A model generated the notes under the pieces. It was not told the origin of the DNA and searched no databases. It saw only the letters and a program-made list of their open reading frames with translations. A stretch of DNA of 64,000 bases from Solidesulfovibrio alcoholivorans DSM 5433 (GTDB lineage Bacteria > Desulfobacterota > Desulfovibrionia > Desulfovibrionales > Desulfovibrionaceae), in the NCBI RefSeq assembly GCF_000702665.1, contig NZ_JNJA01000004.1, positions 62,001-126,000 of the forward strand. Reading direction: 5' to 3'. The position numbers were made by a program, and so were the translations under genes. Shown here piece by piece: positions 30,694 through 41,016 of the stretch; positions within the stretch are counted from its first letter, which is position 1, and each line of letters opens with the position of its first letter.

Positions 30694-30728
30694 AGCCGCC
30701 CCGCTGGTCCGTGACAGCGGGGCGGCTT
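30694..30728. terminator. Bidirectional intrinsic terminator between cysE and the nif operon
   Basis: AGCCGCCCCGCTG and CAGCGGGGCGGCT form a perfect 13-bp stem with an 8-nt loop. An A-run precedes it and TTTT follows on the plus strand; the minus strand ends in a T-run. It therefore closes both cysE and the ferredoxin gene at the end of the nif operon. Confidence 0.93.
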
Positions 30729-30769
30729 TTGTATGGGTGTCCATCCAAGCGGTTGGCGAACCGGTTCGG

Positions 30770-31081
30770 TTAGGGCAGCAGGTGGTCCTCACAGGGCTCG
30801 CCCTTTTCCAGAGCGTCGAGGATGTCGTCCACCTTGTCCTCGCTGTCGACCCCGCGGTACCACCAGTTCTCGGGCATCACCACCACGATCGGGCCTTCCT
30901 CGCACTGCTTCATGCAACCGGTGCTGACGATGCGGGCGTCGATGTCCCGGTCGAGGACGCCTTCCTCGAAGTAGCCGAGGAGGTTGTGCGAGCCTTTCTT
31001 GTGGCAGATGCCCTTGGCTTCGCCCTTGACGCGAAAGCTCGCGCAGACGTTGATCAGGTACCTGGGCTTCTCGATGGCCAT
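30770..31081 (-). CDS. Thioredoxin-like [2Fe-2S] ferredoxin at the end of the nif operon
   Basis: This 103-residue protein has the [2Fe-2S] thioredoxin-fold ferredoxin pattern: Cys13 and Cys26 (C-x12-C), then Cys57 and Cys61 (C-x3-C), with the surrounding VCASFRVKGEAKGICH and VSTGCMKQCEEGPI. It is the last gene before the terminator, 32 bp after nifK, and is therefore part of the nif operon. It may pass electrons to NifH, but direct evidence is lacking. Confidence 0.9.
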   Translation of the reverse strand: MAIEKPRYLINVCASFRVKGEAKGICHKKGSHNLLGYFEEGVLDRDIDARIVSTGCMKQCEEGPIVVVMPENWWYRGVDSEDKVDDILDALEKGEPCEDHLLP

Positions 31082-31113
31082 GCGTCACGTCTCCCTTGAT
31101 GTTGCGGTTCCGG

Positions 31114-32499
31114 TTACATCTGCAGTTCGAAGCGGGTTTCGGGGGCGTCGCGGTCCTGGCGATCCATGAGCAGGCCCAGGATCTTGTCCAAGAGGCGCAG
31201 GGCGCCGGAGTAGCCGACGGACGGGAAGTACTGGTGTCCCACACGGTCGAGGATCGGGAAGCCGTGGCGCACGAGCGGGATGTCCTCGTCGCGGGCGATG
31301 TACTTCATGTAGGTGTTGCCGATGAGCAGGTCGACCGGGTCGTTCTTGATCCACTGGTGCAGCAGGTACATGTCGGCCTGTTCGCCGTTCTTGAACTTGC
31401 AGTCGTAGGGCACGTCCTTGAGCAGCTCGGTCATGCGCTCTTCAAAGTACTTCCCGGCGGTGCCCGAGACGGTGTAGGCCGGAATCATGCCCAGGGTGAC
31501 GCAGAATTCCACCAGCGCCAGCACCTGGTCCGGATCGCCGGCGATGGCGACTTTCTTGCCATAGAGGTACTGGGTGTAGTCGGAGATGACGTCCACGACC
31601 TGGCCGCGTTCGAAGTTGATGGCTTCGGGCACGGTCTTGCCGGAGATCTTGCGCAGGGCGTCCACGTAGCGGTCCGTGGCGAGCAGGCCGATGGGCAGGC
31701 CGAGGACGGTGCCCGGGACCTTGAACTCGGAGTCCAGGTAGTTGACGGCGTCGGTGGTGGCCCAGCGGCCCAGGCCGATGCTGGCCTTGGCGTCGCCCAT
31801 GGTGGCGATGTCCGCGGGCGTGGCACCGGCGTTGGGATACATCTCGTAATGGCCGGTGAGCGGGCCGTTGAGCACGCCGTTGGTGTCGGGCGCCATGACG
31901 ATCTCGATGCCCATCATGGCGGCCAGACGGCGCATCTCGGCCATGTCCGAGGGTTCGCAGAAGCCCGGGATGATGTTGATCTTGCCCGTGGGCGTCCCGG
32001 TCTTTTTGACGAAGCCCTTGATGATGCCCTTGACCATGTTCGCGTAGCCGGTGACGTGGGTGCCGACGTAGCTCGGGGTGCTCGCGTAGACGATGTACTT
32101 GCCTTCCGGCACCTTGCCGTCGTCCTTGGCCTTCTGCGAGATCTGGAGCAGGTCGTCGCCGATGGTTTCGGAGAGGCAGGTGGTGTGGATGGCGATGACG
32201 TCGGGATCGTACACCGTGAAGATGTTGTCGATGGCCGAGATCAGGTTCGACTGGCCGCCGAAGACCGAGGAGCCTTCGGTGAACGACGAGGTGCCGGCGA
32301 TCACGGGTTCCTTGTAGTGGCGGGTCAGGGCCGAGCGGTGGTAGGCGCAGCATCCCTGGGAGCCGTGGCTGTGGGGGAAGCAGCCCTTGACGCCGAGGGC
32401 GGCGTACATCGCGCCCACGGGCTGGCAGGTCTTGGCCGGGTTGACGGTGAGCGCCTTGCGTTCCTTGATCTCGCCGGTGGTGTGTCTAAGCAGTGCCAT
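31114..32499 (-). CDS. nifK: Nitrogenase MoFe protein beta chain
   Basis: This 461-residue beta subunit of nitrogenase component 1 holds half of the P-cluster ligands. Conserved Cys residues lie in NPAKTCQPVGAMYAALGVKGC, HGSQGCCAYHRS and AIHTTCLSETIGDDL. The length is the short form seen in anaerobes, without the N-terminal extension of Azotobacter NifK. It lies 29 bp after nifD and before the ferredoxin gene. Confidence 0.97.
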   Translation of the reverse strand: MALLRHTTGEIKERKALTVNPAKTCQPVGAMYAALGVKGCFPHSHGSQGCCAYHRSALTRHYKEPVIAGTSSFTEGSSVFGGQSNLISAIDNIFTVYDPDVIAIHTTCLSETIGDDLLQISQKAKDDGKVPEGKYIVYASTPSYVGTHVTGYANMVKGIIKGFVKKTGTPTGKINIIPGFCEPSDMAEMRRLAAMMGIEIVMAPDTNGVLNGPLTGHYEMYPNAGATPADIATMGDAKASIGLGRWATTDAVNYLDSEFKVPGTVLGLPIGLLATDRYVDALRKISGKTVPEAINFERGQVVDVISDYTQYLYGKKVAIAGDPDQVLALVEFCVTLGMIPAYTVSGTAGKYFEERMTELLKDVPYDCKFKNGEQADMYLLHQWIKNDPVDLLIGNTYMKYIARDEDIPLVRHGFPILDRVGHQYFPSVGYSGALRLLDKILGLLMDRQDRDAPETRFELQM

Positions 32500-32528
32500 G
32501 ATGCATTCCTTTCTCGTGAAAAGCGGTC

Positions 32529-34151
32529 TTACTGGGCCACGTAGCTGGCTTCGAGTTCGGGACCGTCGGTCTGCCAGGGGGCCTTCATCAGCTGCCAGAC
32601 CTTGGTGTTCACCATACGGTCGATGTCGTGGTACCAGTTGATGGCACCCTTGAAGCCGGCGTAGGGGCCGCCCATGTCGTAGTTGTGCAACTGCTTGAGC
32701 GGCACGCCCATCTTCTGGATGATGTACTTTTCCTTGATGCCGGCGCAGAAGATGTCGGGCTTCATGATCTCGATGATCTTCTCGGTCTCGTAGTGGTTGA
32801 TGTCGTCGATGATCATCGAGTCCTTTTTCATCCCGCCGATCATGCCTTCATAGCCCTTGAACTCCAGGCCCTTGGCCTTGAGCGCCTCGATCTGCTCGGG
32901 GGTCTTGCGGGGCTGGTAGCGGGTCGGATCGGGCGCGATCTCCAACTCCTCGATGTTGCGGGAGTCGGCGTCGACCTTGATGTTGGGCAGCACGTGGCGG
33001 CCTTCGTAGTCGTCGCGGTGGGCGAACTCGTAGCCCGCGCCAAGGATCTCCATGCCGAGCTCGCCGAAGAGCTCCTGGTAGTGGTGGGCGCGGGAGCCGC
33101 CGACGAAGAGCATGGCGGTCTTGCCTTCGGTGCGCGGACGGACCTCGTCCACGACCTTCTTGACCTCGAGCATCTCCTCTTCGATGACCTTCTCGACGCG
33201 GTCGATGAGTTCCTGGTCCTCGAAGTAGGCGGCCATGCGGCGCAGCGACTTGGCCGTGGCCGCGGCACCGATGAAGTTGATCTTGATCCAGGGGATGCCG
33301 AACTTGGTTTCCATCATCTCGGCCACGTAGTTGAGCGAACGGTGGCACATGACGGTGTTGAGGTCGGCCTTGTGGGCGATGCGGAAGGAATCCACCGTGG
33401 AGTTGCCGGAAAACGTGGCGATCAGGGTGAAGCCGCACTTTTCCAGGATGCGCTCGATCTCGAACGCGTCGCCGCCGATGTTGTACTCGCCGAGGATGTT
33501 GACCTTGAACTTGCCCTCGACAGGCGTTTCGTCATCGGTGCCGATGATGTGCTTCATGATCTGGTTGTTGGCGATGTGGTGGCCGGCGGACTGGGACACG
33601 CCCTTGTAGCCTTCGCAGGAGTTGGCGAAGACGGTGATGCCGAGCTTTTCCTGCATCTGCCGGGCCACGGCGTGGATATCGTCGCCGATCAGGCCCACCG
33701 GGCAGGTGGAGAAGATCGAAACGGCCCGGGGATGGAAGTTGTCGTAGGCTTCCTGGATGGCTGCGGCGAGCTTCTTCATGCCGCCGAACACGATGTCGTG
33801 CTCGGTCATGTCCGTGGAGAAGGCATAGGGGATGTAGTTGTCCCCGTCGGGGCCGGCGTCGGTCTGGTTGCGGCGGGTGAGCCAGGAATAGAAGCCGCAG
33901 CCGATAGGGCCATGGGTCAGGTTGACGATGTCCCGGGAGGGCCCGAGGACCACGCCCTTGCAGCCGGCATAGGTGCAGCCGCGCTGGGTGATGATGCCCG
34001 GAATGGTGCGGACGTTGGCCTGGATTTCAGGGATATCGCCGCCCTCGGCGCCCGGGGTCATGGCCTTGGCCCGCTTGCGCGCGACCTTGGTGGGCATCCT
34101 GGCGATCAATTCCTTTTTGATCTCTTCGACATTGGTGGGCTTGGTGCTCAT
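32529..34151 (-). CDS. nifD: Nitrogenase MoFe protein alpha chain
   Basis: This 540-residue alpha subunit binds the P-cluster and the FeMo-cofactor. RGCTYAGCKGVVLGP carries a P-cluster Cys, and CEGYKGVSQSAGHHIAN contains the FeMoco-pocket His and a second Cys. MCHRSLNY holds the cofactor Cys, and QLHNYDMGGPYAGFKGA carries the FeMoco His ligand. The length is above the usual 490 or so, with an additional stretch in the middle (about residues 370-430), as in clostridial and deltaproteobacterial NifD. It lies between nifI2 and nifK. Confidence 0.97.
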   Translation of the reverse strand: MSTKPTNVEEIKKELIARMPTKVARKRAKAMTPGAEGGDIPEIQANVRTIPGIITQRGCTYAGCKGVVLGPSRDIVNLTHGPIGCGFYSWLTRRNQTDAGPDGDNYIPYAFSTDMTEHDIVFGGMKKLAAAIQEAYDNFHPRAVSIFSTCPVGLIGDDIHAVARQMQEKLGITVFANSCEGYKGVSQSAGHHIANNQIMKHIIGTDDETPVEGKFKVNILGEYNIGGDAFEIERILEKCGFTLIATFSGNSTVDSFRIAHKADLNTVMCHRSLNYVAEMMETKFGIPWIKINFIGAAATAKSLRRMAAYFEDQELIDRVEKVIEEEMLEVKKVVDEVRPRTEGKTAMLFVGGSRAHHYQELFGELGMEILGAGYEFAHRDDYEGRHVLPNIKVDADSRNIEELEIAPDPTRYQPRKTPEQIEALKAKGLEFKGYEGMIGGMKKDSMIIDDINHYETEKIIEIMKPDIFCAGIKEKYIIQKMGVPLKQLHNYDMGGPYAGFKGAINWYHDIDRMVNTKVWQLMKAPWQTDGPELEASYVAQ

Positions 34152-34206
34152 CTCGATGCTACCTCATTAGCTCTGTAACGGTCCGGGGACGTCCGCCGCG
34201 CTCGCG

Positions 34207-34581
34207 CTAGACGATGGCCGCGTCGCCTTCTTCGCCGGTCCGGACACGGATGGAATCGGAGACGGGCATCACGAAGATCTTGCCGTCGCCGGCCTGGCCG
34301 GTCTTGTTGACGGAAATCAGCACATCCACTGCCGGCTGCACTTTGTCGTCGGGCACCACCAGGGAGATGATGCGCTTGGGGTAGAGGCGGCCTTTGGTGC
34401 CGAGCAGGGCGATAGCCTCCTCGTTGCCGGCGGCCGCGCCTTCGAGCACCGCCTGGTTGACCAGGCCCTTGCCGCGGCCGTAGCCCTCGCGGGCCACGAA
34501 GGCCGGGATGCCGGCATCGGCGAGGGCCTTCTTGGTCTGGTTCATCTTGTTCATGCGGATAACCGCCATGATCTCCTTCAT
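34207..34581 (-). CDS. nifI2: Nitrogen-regulatory PII-like protein NifI2
   Basis: This 124-residue PII-family protein keeps core strands such as MKEIMAVIRMNKMNQTKKALADAG and the C-terminal GDGKIFVMPVSDSIRVRTGE. An unusual T-loop stretch has GRGKGLVNQAVLEGAAAGNEE. NifI1 and NifI2 together inhibit nitrogenase post-translationally when ammonium is present, a mechanism established in methanogenic archaea. It lies between nifI1 and nifD. Confidence 0.93.
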   Translation of the reverse strand: MKEIMAVIRMNKMNQTKKALADAGIPAFVAREGYGRGKGLVNQAVLEGAAAGNEEAIALLGTKGRLYPKRIISLVVPDDKVQPAVDVLISVNKTGQAGDGKIFVMPVSDSIRVRTGEEGDAAIV

Positions 34582-34592
34582 GATGCCCCTCC

Positions 34593-34922
34593 TTAGGATT
34601 CCTTCACACCGGAGGAGATGGTGTACATCTCGTCCACGGGGCTGATGAAGATTTTGCCGTCGCCGAAGGCGCCCTTGGCGCCGGTGCGCGCGCTTTCCAT
34701 GATCGTCTTGACCACGAATTCCTTGTCCTTGTCGTCCACGACGCAGATCAACATGACTTTCGGAATCTCGTCGTACTGGATCTCGCCGATCTTGATGCCG
34801 CGCTGCTTGCCGCGCCCGGCCACGTTGAACTTGGTCACGGCCGGGAAGCCGGCATCCATCAGGGCTGCAAGGACGTCATCGCATTTCTCGGGACGAACGA
34901 TGGCTCTCACCATGGTCTGCAT
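34593..34922 (-). CDS. nifI1: Nitrogen-regulatory PII-like protein NifI1
   Basis: This 109-residue PII-family protein starts MQTMVRAIVRPEKCDDV and contains the T-loop region AGRGKQRGIKIGEIQYDEIPK. GAFGDGKIFISPVDEMYTI is its C-terminal signature. It lies 11 bp upstream of nifI2 and 57 bp downstream of nifH. The order nifH-nifI1-nifI2-nifD-nifK is characteristic of anaerobe-type nif operons. Confidence 0.94.
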   Translation of the reverse strand: MQTMVRAIVRPEKCDDVLAALMDAGFPAVTKFNVAGRGKQRGIKIGEIQYDEIPKVMLICVVDDKDKEFVVKTIMESARTGAKGAFGDGKIFISPVDEMYTISSGVKES

Positions 34923-34979
34923 GTCGAAGCTCCTTAAAGTCGTGTGCGCAATGGCGGTGGAAGGTTGCGAGGGTCGAGC

Positions 34980-35863
<884 letters not shown>

Positions 35864-35967
35864 CTGGGGGTAAGTCGTGATGCGAAGATGGTATTATGCT
35901 GTTTTTTATGAATTTAATGAAAAACGGCAACGGGCGGTCCGGGAACGGACACACGCGAAGCACAAAA

Positions 35968-35988
35968 TTGTCGCTTGATTTGCGACAA
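35968..35988. promoter_or_regulatory. Perfect inverted repeat upstream of the nif promoter
   Basis: TTGTCGC and GCGACAA are 7-bp arms separated by 7 bp. The centre lies about 140 bp upstream of the predicted nif start site, the usual distance for an enhancer-binding protein. It is not the classical NifA site (TGT-N10-ACA), because the spacing is longer. Confidence 0.55.
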
Positions 35989-36050
35989 AAATGTTTCGGT
36001 TCTTCGAAAGGAGGAACGCGCCGCAGGGCGGCAGGGGGGAACGCGCCGTC

Positions 36051-37448
36051 TCAGTAGCGGATCAGGCCGTCGCGCAGCAACGTGCGTGCCGCGTCCACCG
36101 CGGCCGCGTCAAAGGCCGCGTCCTGGCGCGCGAACACGTCGAAGGCGGCCTCCACGCCGAGGGCGGGCCGGTAGGGCCTGTTTGAGGCCATGGCGTCCAG
36201 GACGTCGGCCACGCACAGAATGCGCGCCTCGATGCCGATTTCCGGGCCGTCCAGGCCCCGGGGGTAGCCCGTGCCGTCCAGGCGCTCGTGGTGGCACAGG
36301 ACGATCTCGGCCACGGGCCAGGGGAAGTCGATTTCCTTGAGGATCTCGTAGCCGGCCTGGGCGTGCTGCTGCATGAACTCCCATTCCAGGCCCGTGAGCC
36401 GGCCGGGCTTGCACAGATAGCGCACCGGCACCACGATCTTGCCGATGTCGTGCAGTTGGCCGGCCACGCGGATGCAGGCCACGGCATCGTCGGAGAGCCC
36501 CATGGTCCGGGCCATGCCCTCGGCCAGCCGGGCCACGTTGTCCTGGTGGCCGGCGGTGTAGGGGTCGCGGAAACGGACGGTCTTGGACAGGGCGGTCACG
36601 GTCTGGTGGAACAGCCGGCGCGTGCGCGAAAGGCTGCGGCGCAACTGCTCCTGGGACTGGCGGCGCTCGCTGACGTCGACCATGGAGCCTTCGTGGAGCA
36701 CGACCTGGCCGTGGGCGTCGCGCACGGCCCGCGCCTGGATCGAGACCCAGATGCGCGAGCCGTCGGCGCGTTGCAGTTGCGCTTCCAGGTTGCGCACGGC
36801 GTCTTCGCTTTCCAGGGCGCGGCGCAGGGCGTCGTGGTCGGCGGGATTGCAGAAAAGGTGCGAGGCGGCCTCGCCGTCCCCGGTCATGGCCTCGGCAGAA
36901 GGGAAGGCGAGCATGCGGCGCAGGGCGTCGTTGACCGTGACGAAGCGCCCGGCGGGCGTCATCTGAAACAGTCCTTCCACGGCATGCTCGAAAATGGCCC
37001 GGTATTTCTCCTCGGCCTCGCTTAATGCCCAGCTCGTGCTCTTTTCCGCCGTGATGTCACGCAGGTAGCCGAAATAATAGATTTCGCCCGTCGGGGTCAC
37101 GACCTTGCGCGCGGATTCCTCCACCCATTGCACGAACCCGTCGCGACCGATGGCCTGGTATTGCCGCCCCGTGACCATGCCCGTTCGTGCCAGTTCCGCC
37201 AGCAGGGTCGCGCGCGCGTCCGTGTCCAGGTAGTGTTGGTCCGGGCAGTCGGCCATGGCCACAAGGTAGTCCCCGGGGGCGTCGTAGCCGAAAAGCAGGG
37301 CCATGGCCTTGTTGACTTCGAGAAAGGCGCCGTTCTCGCCGCGCAGGTACACGGCCAGCGGCGCGTCGTGGAACAGCACGGCGGCCACGTCCACGGGAGC
37401 GGCGGCGTCGGGGGAAGGGCAGGGGGAGGTGGAGGTCGGCACGCGCAA
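36051..37448 (-). CDS. PAS-PAS-HD-GYP cyclic-di-GMP phosphodiesterase
   Basis: This 465-residue protein has two PAS domains (about 20-135 and 150-265), a short coiled-coil linker, and an HD-GYP domain (about 285-450). Metal-binding residues include GQLHDIGKIV (HD) and CHHERLDGTGYPRGLDG, where HHERLDGTGYP is the GYP signature. It should hydrolyse c-di-GMP to pGpG or GMP. It starts 15 bp after the CheY-like gene on the same strand, so the two form a signalling pair. The GGDEF protein at 53.8 kb is a possible opposing enzyme. Confidence 0.93.
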   Translation of the reverse strand: MRVPTSTSPCPSPDAAAPVDVAAVLFHDAPLAVYLRGENGAFLEVNKAMALLFGYDAPGDYLVAMADCPDQHYLDTDARATLLAELARTGMVTGRQYQAIGRDGFVQWVEESARKVVTPTGEIYYFGYLRDITAEKSTSWALSEAEEKYRAIFEHAVEGLFQMTPAGRFVTVNDALRRMLAFPSAEAMTGDGEAASHLFCNPADHDALRRALESEDAVRNLEAQLQRADGSRIWVSIQARAVRDAHGQVVLHEGSMVDVSERRQSQEQLRRSLSRTRRLFHQTVTALSKTVRFRDPYTAGHQDNVARLAEGMARTMGLSDDAVACIRVAGQLHDIGKIVVPVRYLCKPGRLTGLEWEFMQQHAQAGYEILKEIDFPWPVAEIVLCHHERLDGTGYPRGLDGPEIGIEARILCVADVLDAMASNRPYRPALGVEAAFDVFARQDAAFDAAAVDAARTLLRDGLIRY

Positions 37449-37462
37449 GCCTTCTTGGCGTT

Positions 37463-37828
37463 TCAGGACAGAAAACGCCGCACCAGGGCGACGAGGCTGC
37501 CCGGGTCGAAGGGCTTGACGATCCAGCCGGTCGCGCCGGCGGCCACGGCGCGCTGGCGCATGTCGCGCTGCGACTCGGTGGTCAGGACGATGACGGGGGT
37601 GAACTTGGTGTCCGGCCGGCGGCGCAACTGTCCCAAAAGCTCCAGCCCGCCCATGCCGGGCATGTTGATGTCCGTGATGACCATGTCCACGCCGTCTGCG
37701 ACCTTGTCCAGGGCATCGGTGCCATCCACGGCTTCGACGATGTCGTAGCCCGCGCCGCCCAGGGTCCGCGACACCAGGGAGCGCACGCTTTGCGCGTCGT
37801 CTACGGTTAAAATGCGTTTCGGCGTCAT
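37463..37828 (-). CDS. CheY-like single-domain response regulator
   Basis: These 121 residues form one receiver domain: ILTVDDAQSVRSL with the acidic pair, VITDINMPGMGG with the phospho-accepting Asp (near 54), VIVLTTES, and GWIVKPFDPG with the Lys. It has no output domain. I chose ATG at 37828; an upstream extension is unlike the family. It is the first gene of a pair with the HD-GYP protein, so it may control that enzyme. Confidence 0.93.
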   Translation of the reverse strand: MTPKRILTVDDAQSVRSLVSRTLGGAGYDIVEAVDGTDALDKVADGVDMVITDINMPGMGGLELLGQLRRRPDTKFTPVIVLTTESQRDMRQRAVAAGATGWIVKPFDPGSLVALVRRFLS

Positions 37829-38061
37829 CGCCACTCCTTGCCGGGCCGGGTCGTAGGCCTTATTGTTTCCGACAATATGGAGCAACGCCTTCCTTGGCAA
37901 GCCTTGCCCAAGGTTCCAGCCCAAGCTTTTCCGAAGCCCTCCGTCCGGCCGCGGACGGCGGCCTTGTCGCGTGGACAGGCCCGGCGCGGCTGTGTTATGG
38001 CCTTAACCCCTACAACACGCGGGCCACTTGATCCCCCGCCCGCCCCCTGGAGGACTCCAGT

Positions 38062-40113
38062 TTGAACAGTTTCGCGAAAAACCTGATGCTTTGGGCGGCC
38101 ATATCCCTGGTCATGGTCGTCTTGTTCAATCTGTTCAACCAGCCGCAGACGCAAAGCGCCAAGCTCTCCTACTCCGATTTCATGCAGAAGGTGAACGCCG
38201 GGGACGTCGTCTCCGTGAAGATCCAGGGACCGAAGATCTCCGGGGTGACCACCGGTGGCGGCAAGTTCATGACCTACGCCCCGGAAGACCCCACCCTCGT
38301 CTCCACCCTCATGCAGAAAAAGGTCGAGGTCATGGCCGAACCGGACGAGGAATCGCCCTGGTACATGACCCTGCTCGTCTCCTGGTTCCCCATGCTGCTG
38401 CTCGTCGGCGTGTGGATCTTCTTCATGCGCCAGATGCAGAACGGCGGTGGCCGCGCCATGAACTTCGGCCGCTCCCGCGCGCGCATGATCACCCAGGAGT
38501 CCACGCGCGTCACCTTCGAGGACGTGGCCGGCGTGGACGAGGCCAAGGAGGAGCTGACCGAGGTCGTGCAGTTTCTGTCCGACCCGAAGAAATTCACGCG
38601 CCTGGGCGGGCGCATCCCCAAGGGCGTGCTGCTCGTGGGCTCGCCCGGCACCGGCAAGACGCTCCTCGCCCGCGCCGTGGCCGGCGAGGCCGGGGTGCCC
38701 TTTTTCTCCATCTCCGGCTCGGACTTCGTGGAGATGTTCGTCGGCGTCGGCGCGGCGCGCGTGCGCGACCTGTTCATGCAGGGCAAAAAGAACGCCCCGT
38801 GCCTGATCTTCATCGACGAGATCGACGCCGTGGGCCGCCAGCGCGGCGCGGGTCTCGGCGGCGGCCACGACGAGCGCGAGCAGACCCTCAACCAGTTGCT
38901 CGTCGAGATGGACGGCTTCGAATCCAACGAGGGTGTCATCCTCATCGCCGCCACCAACCGTCCCGACGTGCTCGACCCGGCGCTGTTGCGCCCCGGCCGC
39001 TTCGACCGCCAGGTCGTGGTGCCGACCCCGGACGTGCGCGGCCGCCGGCGCATCCTCGAGGTCCACTCGCGCCGCTCGCCGCTGTCCCCGGACGTCAACC
39101 TCGACGTCCTGGCCCGCGGCACGCCCGGCTTTTCCGGCGCGGACCTGGAAAACCTCGTCAACGAGGCCGCCCTGCAAGCCGCCAAGGTCAACAAGAACCA
39201 GGTGGATATGGCCGACTTCGAGCACGCCAAGGACAAGGTGCTCATGGGCAAGGAGCGCCGCAGCCTCATCCTCTCCGACGAGGAGAAGCGCACCACCGCC
39301 TACCACGAGGCCGGGCACGCCCTGGTCGCCAGGAAGCTCCCCGGCACCGACCCCGTGCACAAGGTCTCCATCATCCCGCGCGGCATGGCGCTCGGCATCA
39401 CCATGCAGCTGCCCACGGACGACCGGCACAACTACTCCCGCGACTACCTGCAAAACAATCTGGCCGTGCTCATGGGCGGCCGCGTGGCCGAGGAGCTCGT
39501 GCTCGACCAGATGACCACGGGCGCGGGCAACGACATCGAACGCGCCACGAACATGGCCCGCAAGATGGTTTGCTCCTGGGGCATGAGCGAGGTGCTCGGG
39601 CCATTGTCCTACGGCGAGCGCGACAACGAGATTTTTCTCGGCAAGGATCTCGTGCACCACAAGAACTTCAGCGAGGAGACCTCGCGCCAGATCGACGCCG
39701 AGGTGCGCAAGATCGTGGAAGCGGCCTACCGCCGGGCGCGCTCCATCCTGGAAGCCGAACGCGATGGCCTGGAGGCCGTGGCCCGGGCCCTGCTCGAACG
39801 GGAAACCATCACCGGCGACGATATCGACCGGCTGCTGCGGGGGGAAACGCTCCCCCCGCCCGAAACCCCGGCCACGACCACGGGCGCGGCGACCGGGGCG
39901 GACTCCGCCGCCGCGCCGGGGAGCACGCCAGGGAACGCTTCTGGCGACGCCGGCCCGGCAGGGCAGCCGGCTCCCGGCCAGACGACGGACCAGGCGACGG
40001 GCCAGGGCACGGGGACGCCTGAAACCGGCACGGCCCCACGGTCCCATGACGAGTTCACCCTGGAGCCCGACGACGACGCCAAGAACCCCGGGGACGCCGG
40101 ACATGGCAAATAG
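38062..40113 (+). CDS. ftsH: ATP-dependent zinc metalloprotease FtsH
   Basis: This 683-residue membrane protease has two N-terminal helices around a short periplasmic domain, an AAA+ domain (Walker [14 protein letters not shown], Walker [13 protein letters not shown]), and a zinc protease with [14 protein letters not shown]. The start is TTG, 8 bp after a GGAGG ribosome site, and gives the usual N terminus [11 protein letters not shown]. The last roughly 90 residues are a Pro/Ala/Gly/Thr-rich low-complexity tail, much longer than in E. coli FtsH. Its stop overlaps folP by 11 bp. Confidence 0.96.
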   Translation: MNSFAKNLMLWAAISLVMVVLFNLFNQPQTQSAKLSYSDFMQKVNAGDVVSVKIQGPKISGVTTGGGKFMTYAPEDPTLVSTLMQKKVEVMAEPDEESPWYMTLLVSWFPMLLLVGVWIFFMRQMQNGGGRAMNFGRSRARMITQESTRVTFEDVAGVDEAKEELTEVVQFLSDPKKFTRLGGRIPKGVLLVGSPGTGKTLLARAVAGEAGVPFFSISGSDFVEMFVGVGAARVRDLFMQGKKNAPCLIFIDEIDAVGRQRGAGLGGGHDEREQTLNQLLVEMDGFESNEGVILIAATNRPDVLDPALLRPGRFDRQVVVPTPDVRGRRRILEVHSRRSPLSPDVNLDVLARGTPGFSGADLENLVNEAALQAAKVNKNQVDMADFEHAKDKVLMGKERRSLILSDEEKRTTAYHEAGHALVARKLPGTDPVHKVSIIPRGMALGITMQLPTDDRHNYSRDYLQNNLAVLMGGRVAEELVLDQMTTGAGNDIERATNMARKMVCSWGMSEVLGPLSYGERDNEIFLGKDLVHHKNFSEETSRQIDAEVRKIVEAAYRRARSILEAERDGLEAVARALLERETITGDDIDRLLRGETLPPPETPATTTGAATGADSAAAPGSTPGNASGDAGPAGQPAPGQTTDQATGQGTGTPETGTAPRSHDEFTLEPDDDAKNPGDAGHGK

Positions 40114-40954
40114 CCCGGCCGCCGTCTGGCGGCTCGGGCGGGGCATGCGCCTTGCCTGCGACGCCTCGCGCATCGCCGGCATCGTCAACGTCACCCCCGA
40201 TTCCTTCTACGACGGCGGCCGCCATGCCGATGCGGCCGCCGCCGTGGCCCACGGCCTGTCCCTGGCCGCGGGCGGCGCGGACATGCTCGACGTCGGCGGC
40301 GAATCCACCCGCCCCGGGGCCGCGCCCGTATCCCTCGAGGAAGAGCTGCGCCGCGTCCTGCCCGTGGTTACCGGTCTTGTCGCCGCGCGGCCGGACATTC
40401 CCGTGGCCGTGGACACGTACAAGGCCGGCTGCGCCGCTGCGGCGCTCGACGCCGGGGCCGTGGCCGTCAACGACGTCTCGGCCTGCGCCTTCGACCCCGG
40501 TCTGCAAGACGTCGTGGCGCAGTACAGGCCCGGCTACGTGCTCATGCACAGCCAGGGCCGCCCGGCCACCATGCAGGACGATCCCCGCTACGGCGACGTG
40601 GTGGAGGACATCCTGGCCTTTTTCGAGGAACGGATGGCGCAGCTCGTGCGTGCCGGCCTGCCCGAGGAGCACATCGTCCTCGACCCGGGCATCGGCTTCG
40701 GCAAGCGCACGGAGCACAACCTCGACATCCTGCGCCGCCTGAACCGCTTCACGAGCCTCGGCCGGCCGCTCTACCTCGGGATATCCAACAAATCCGTGTT
40801 CGGGGCGGTGCTTGCGCTGCCCGTCGAAAAGCGCGACATGGCCACGGCCGTGCTGTCGGCGCTGTGCGCCGGGCGCGGCGCGCGCATCCACCGCGTGCAC
40901 GACGTCGCCGGCGTGGCCACGGCCCTGCGCCTGGCCGCCGCCGTCGCCGCCTGA
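40103..40954 (+). CDS. folP: Dihydropteroate synthase
   Basis: This 283-residue TIM barrel joins p-aminobenzoate to dihydropterin pyrophosphate in folate synthesis and is the target of sulfonamides. [16 protein letters not shown] is the first family signature, [11 protein letters not shown] the second, and [11 protein letters not shown] the later phosphate-binding region. The ATG at 40103 overlaps the end of ftsH by 11 bp. The ftsH-folP-cdaA order is common in deltaproteobacteria. Confidence 0.95.
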   Translation: MANSPAAVWRLGRGMRLACDASRIAGIVNVTPDSFYDGGRHADAAAAVAHGLSLAAGGADMLDVGGESTRPGAAPVSLEEELRRVLPVVTGLVAARPDIPVAVDTYKAGCAAAALDAGAVAVNDVSACAFDPGLQDVVAQYRPGYVLMHSQGRPATMQDDPRYGDVVEDILAFFEERMAQLVRAGLPEEHIVLDPGIGFGKRTEHNLDILRRLNRFTSLGRPLYLGISNKSVFGAVLALPVEKRDMATAVLSALCAGRGARIHRVHDVAGVATALRLAAAVAA

Positions 40955-41016
40955 GGCCCAGCCGCCCGGCGACGCCCCGGACCTTCTCCCACCCGAACCC
41001 CGGATTGCGCGACGCC

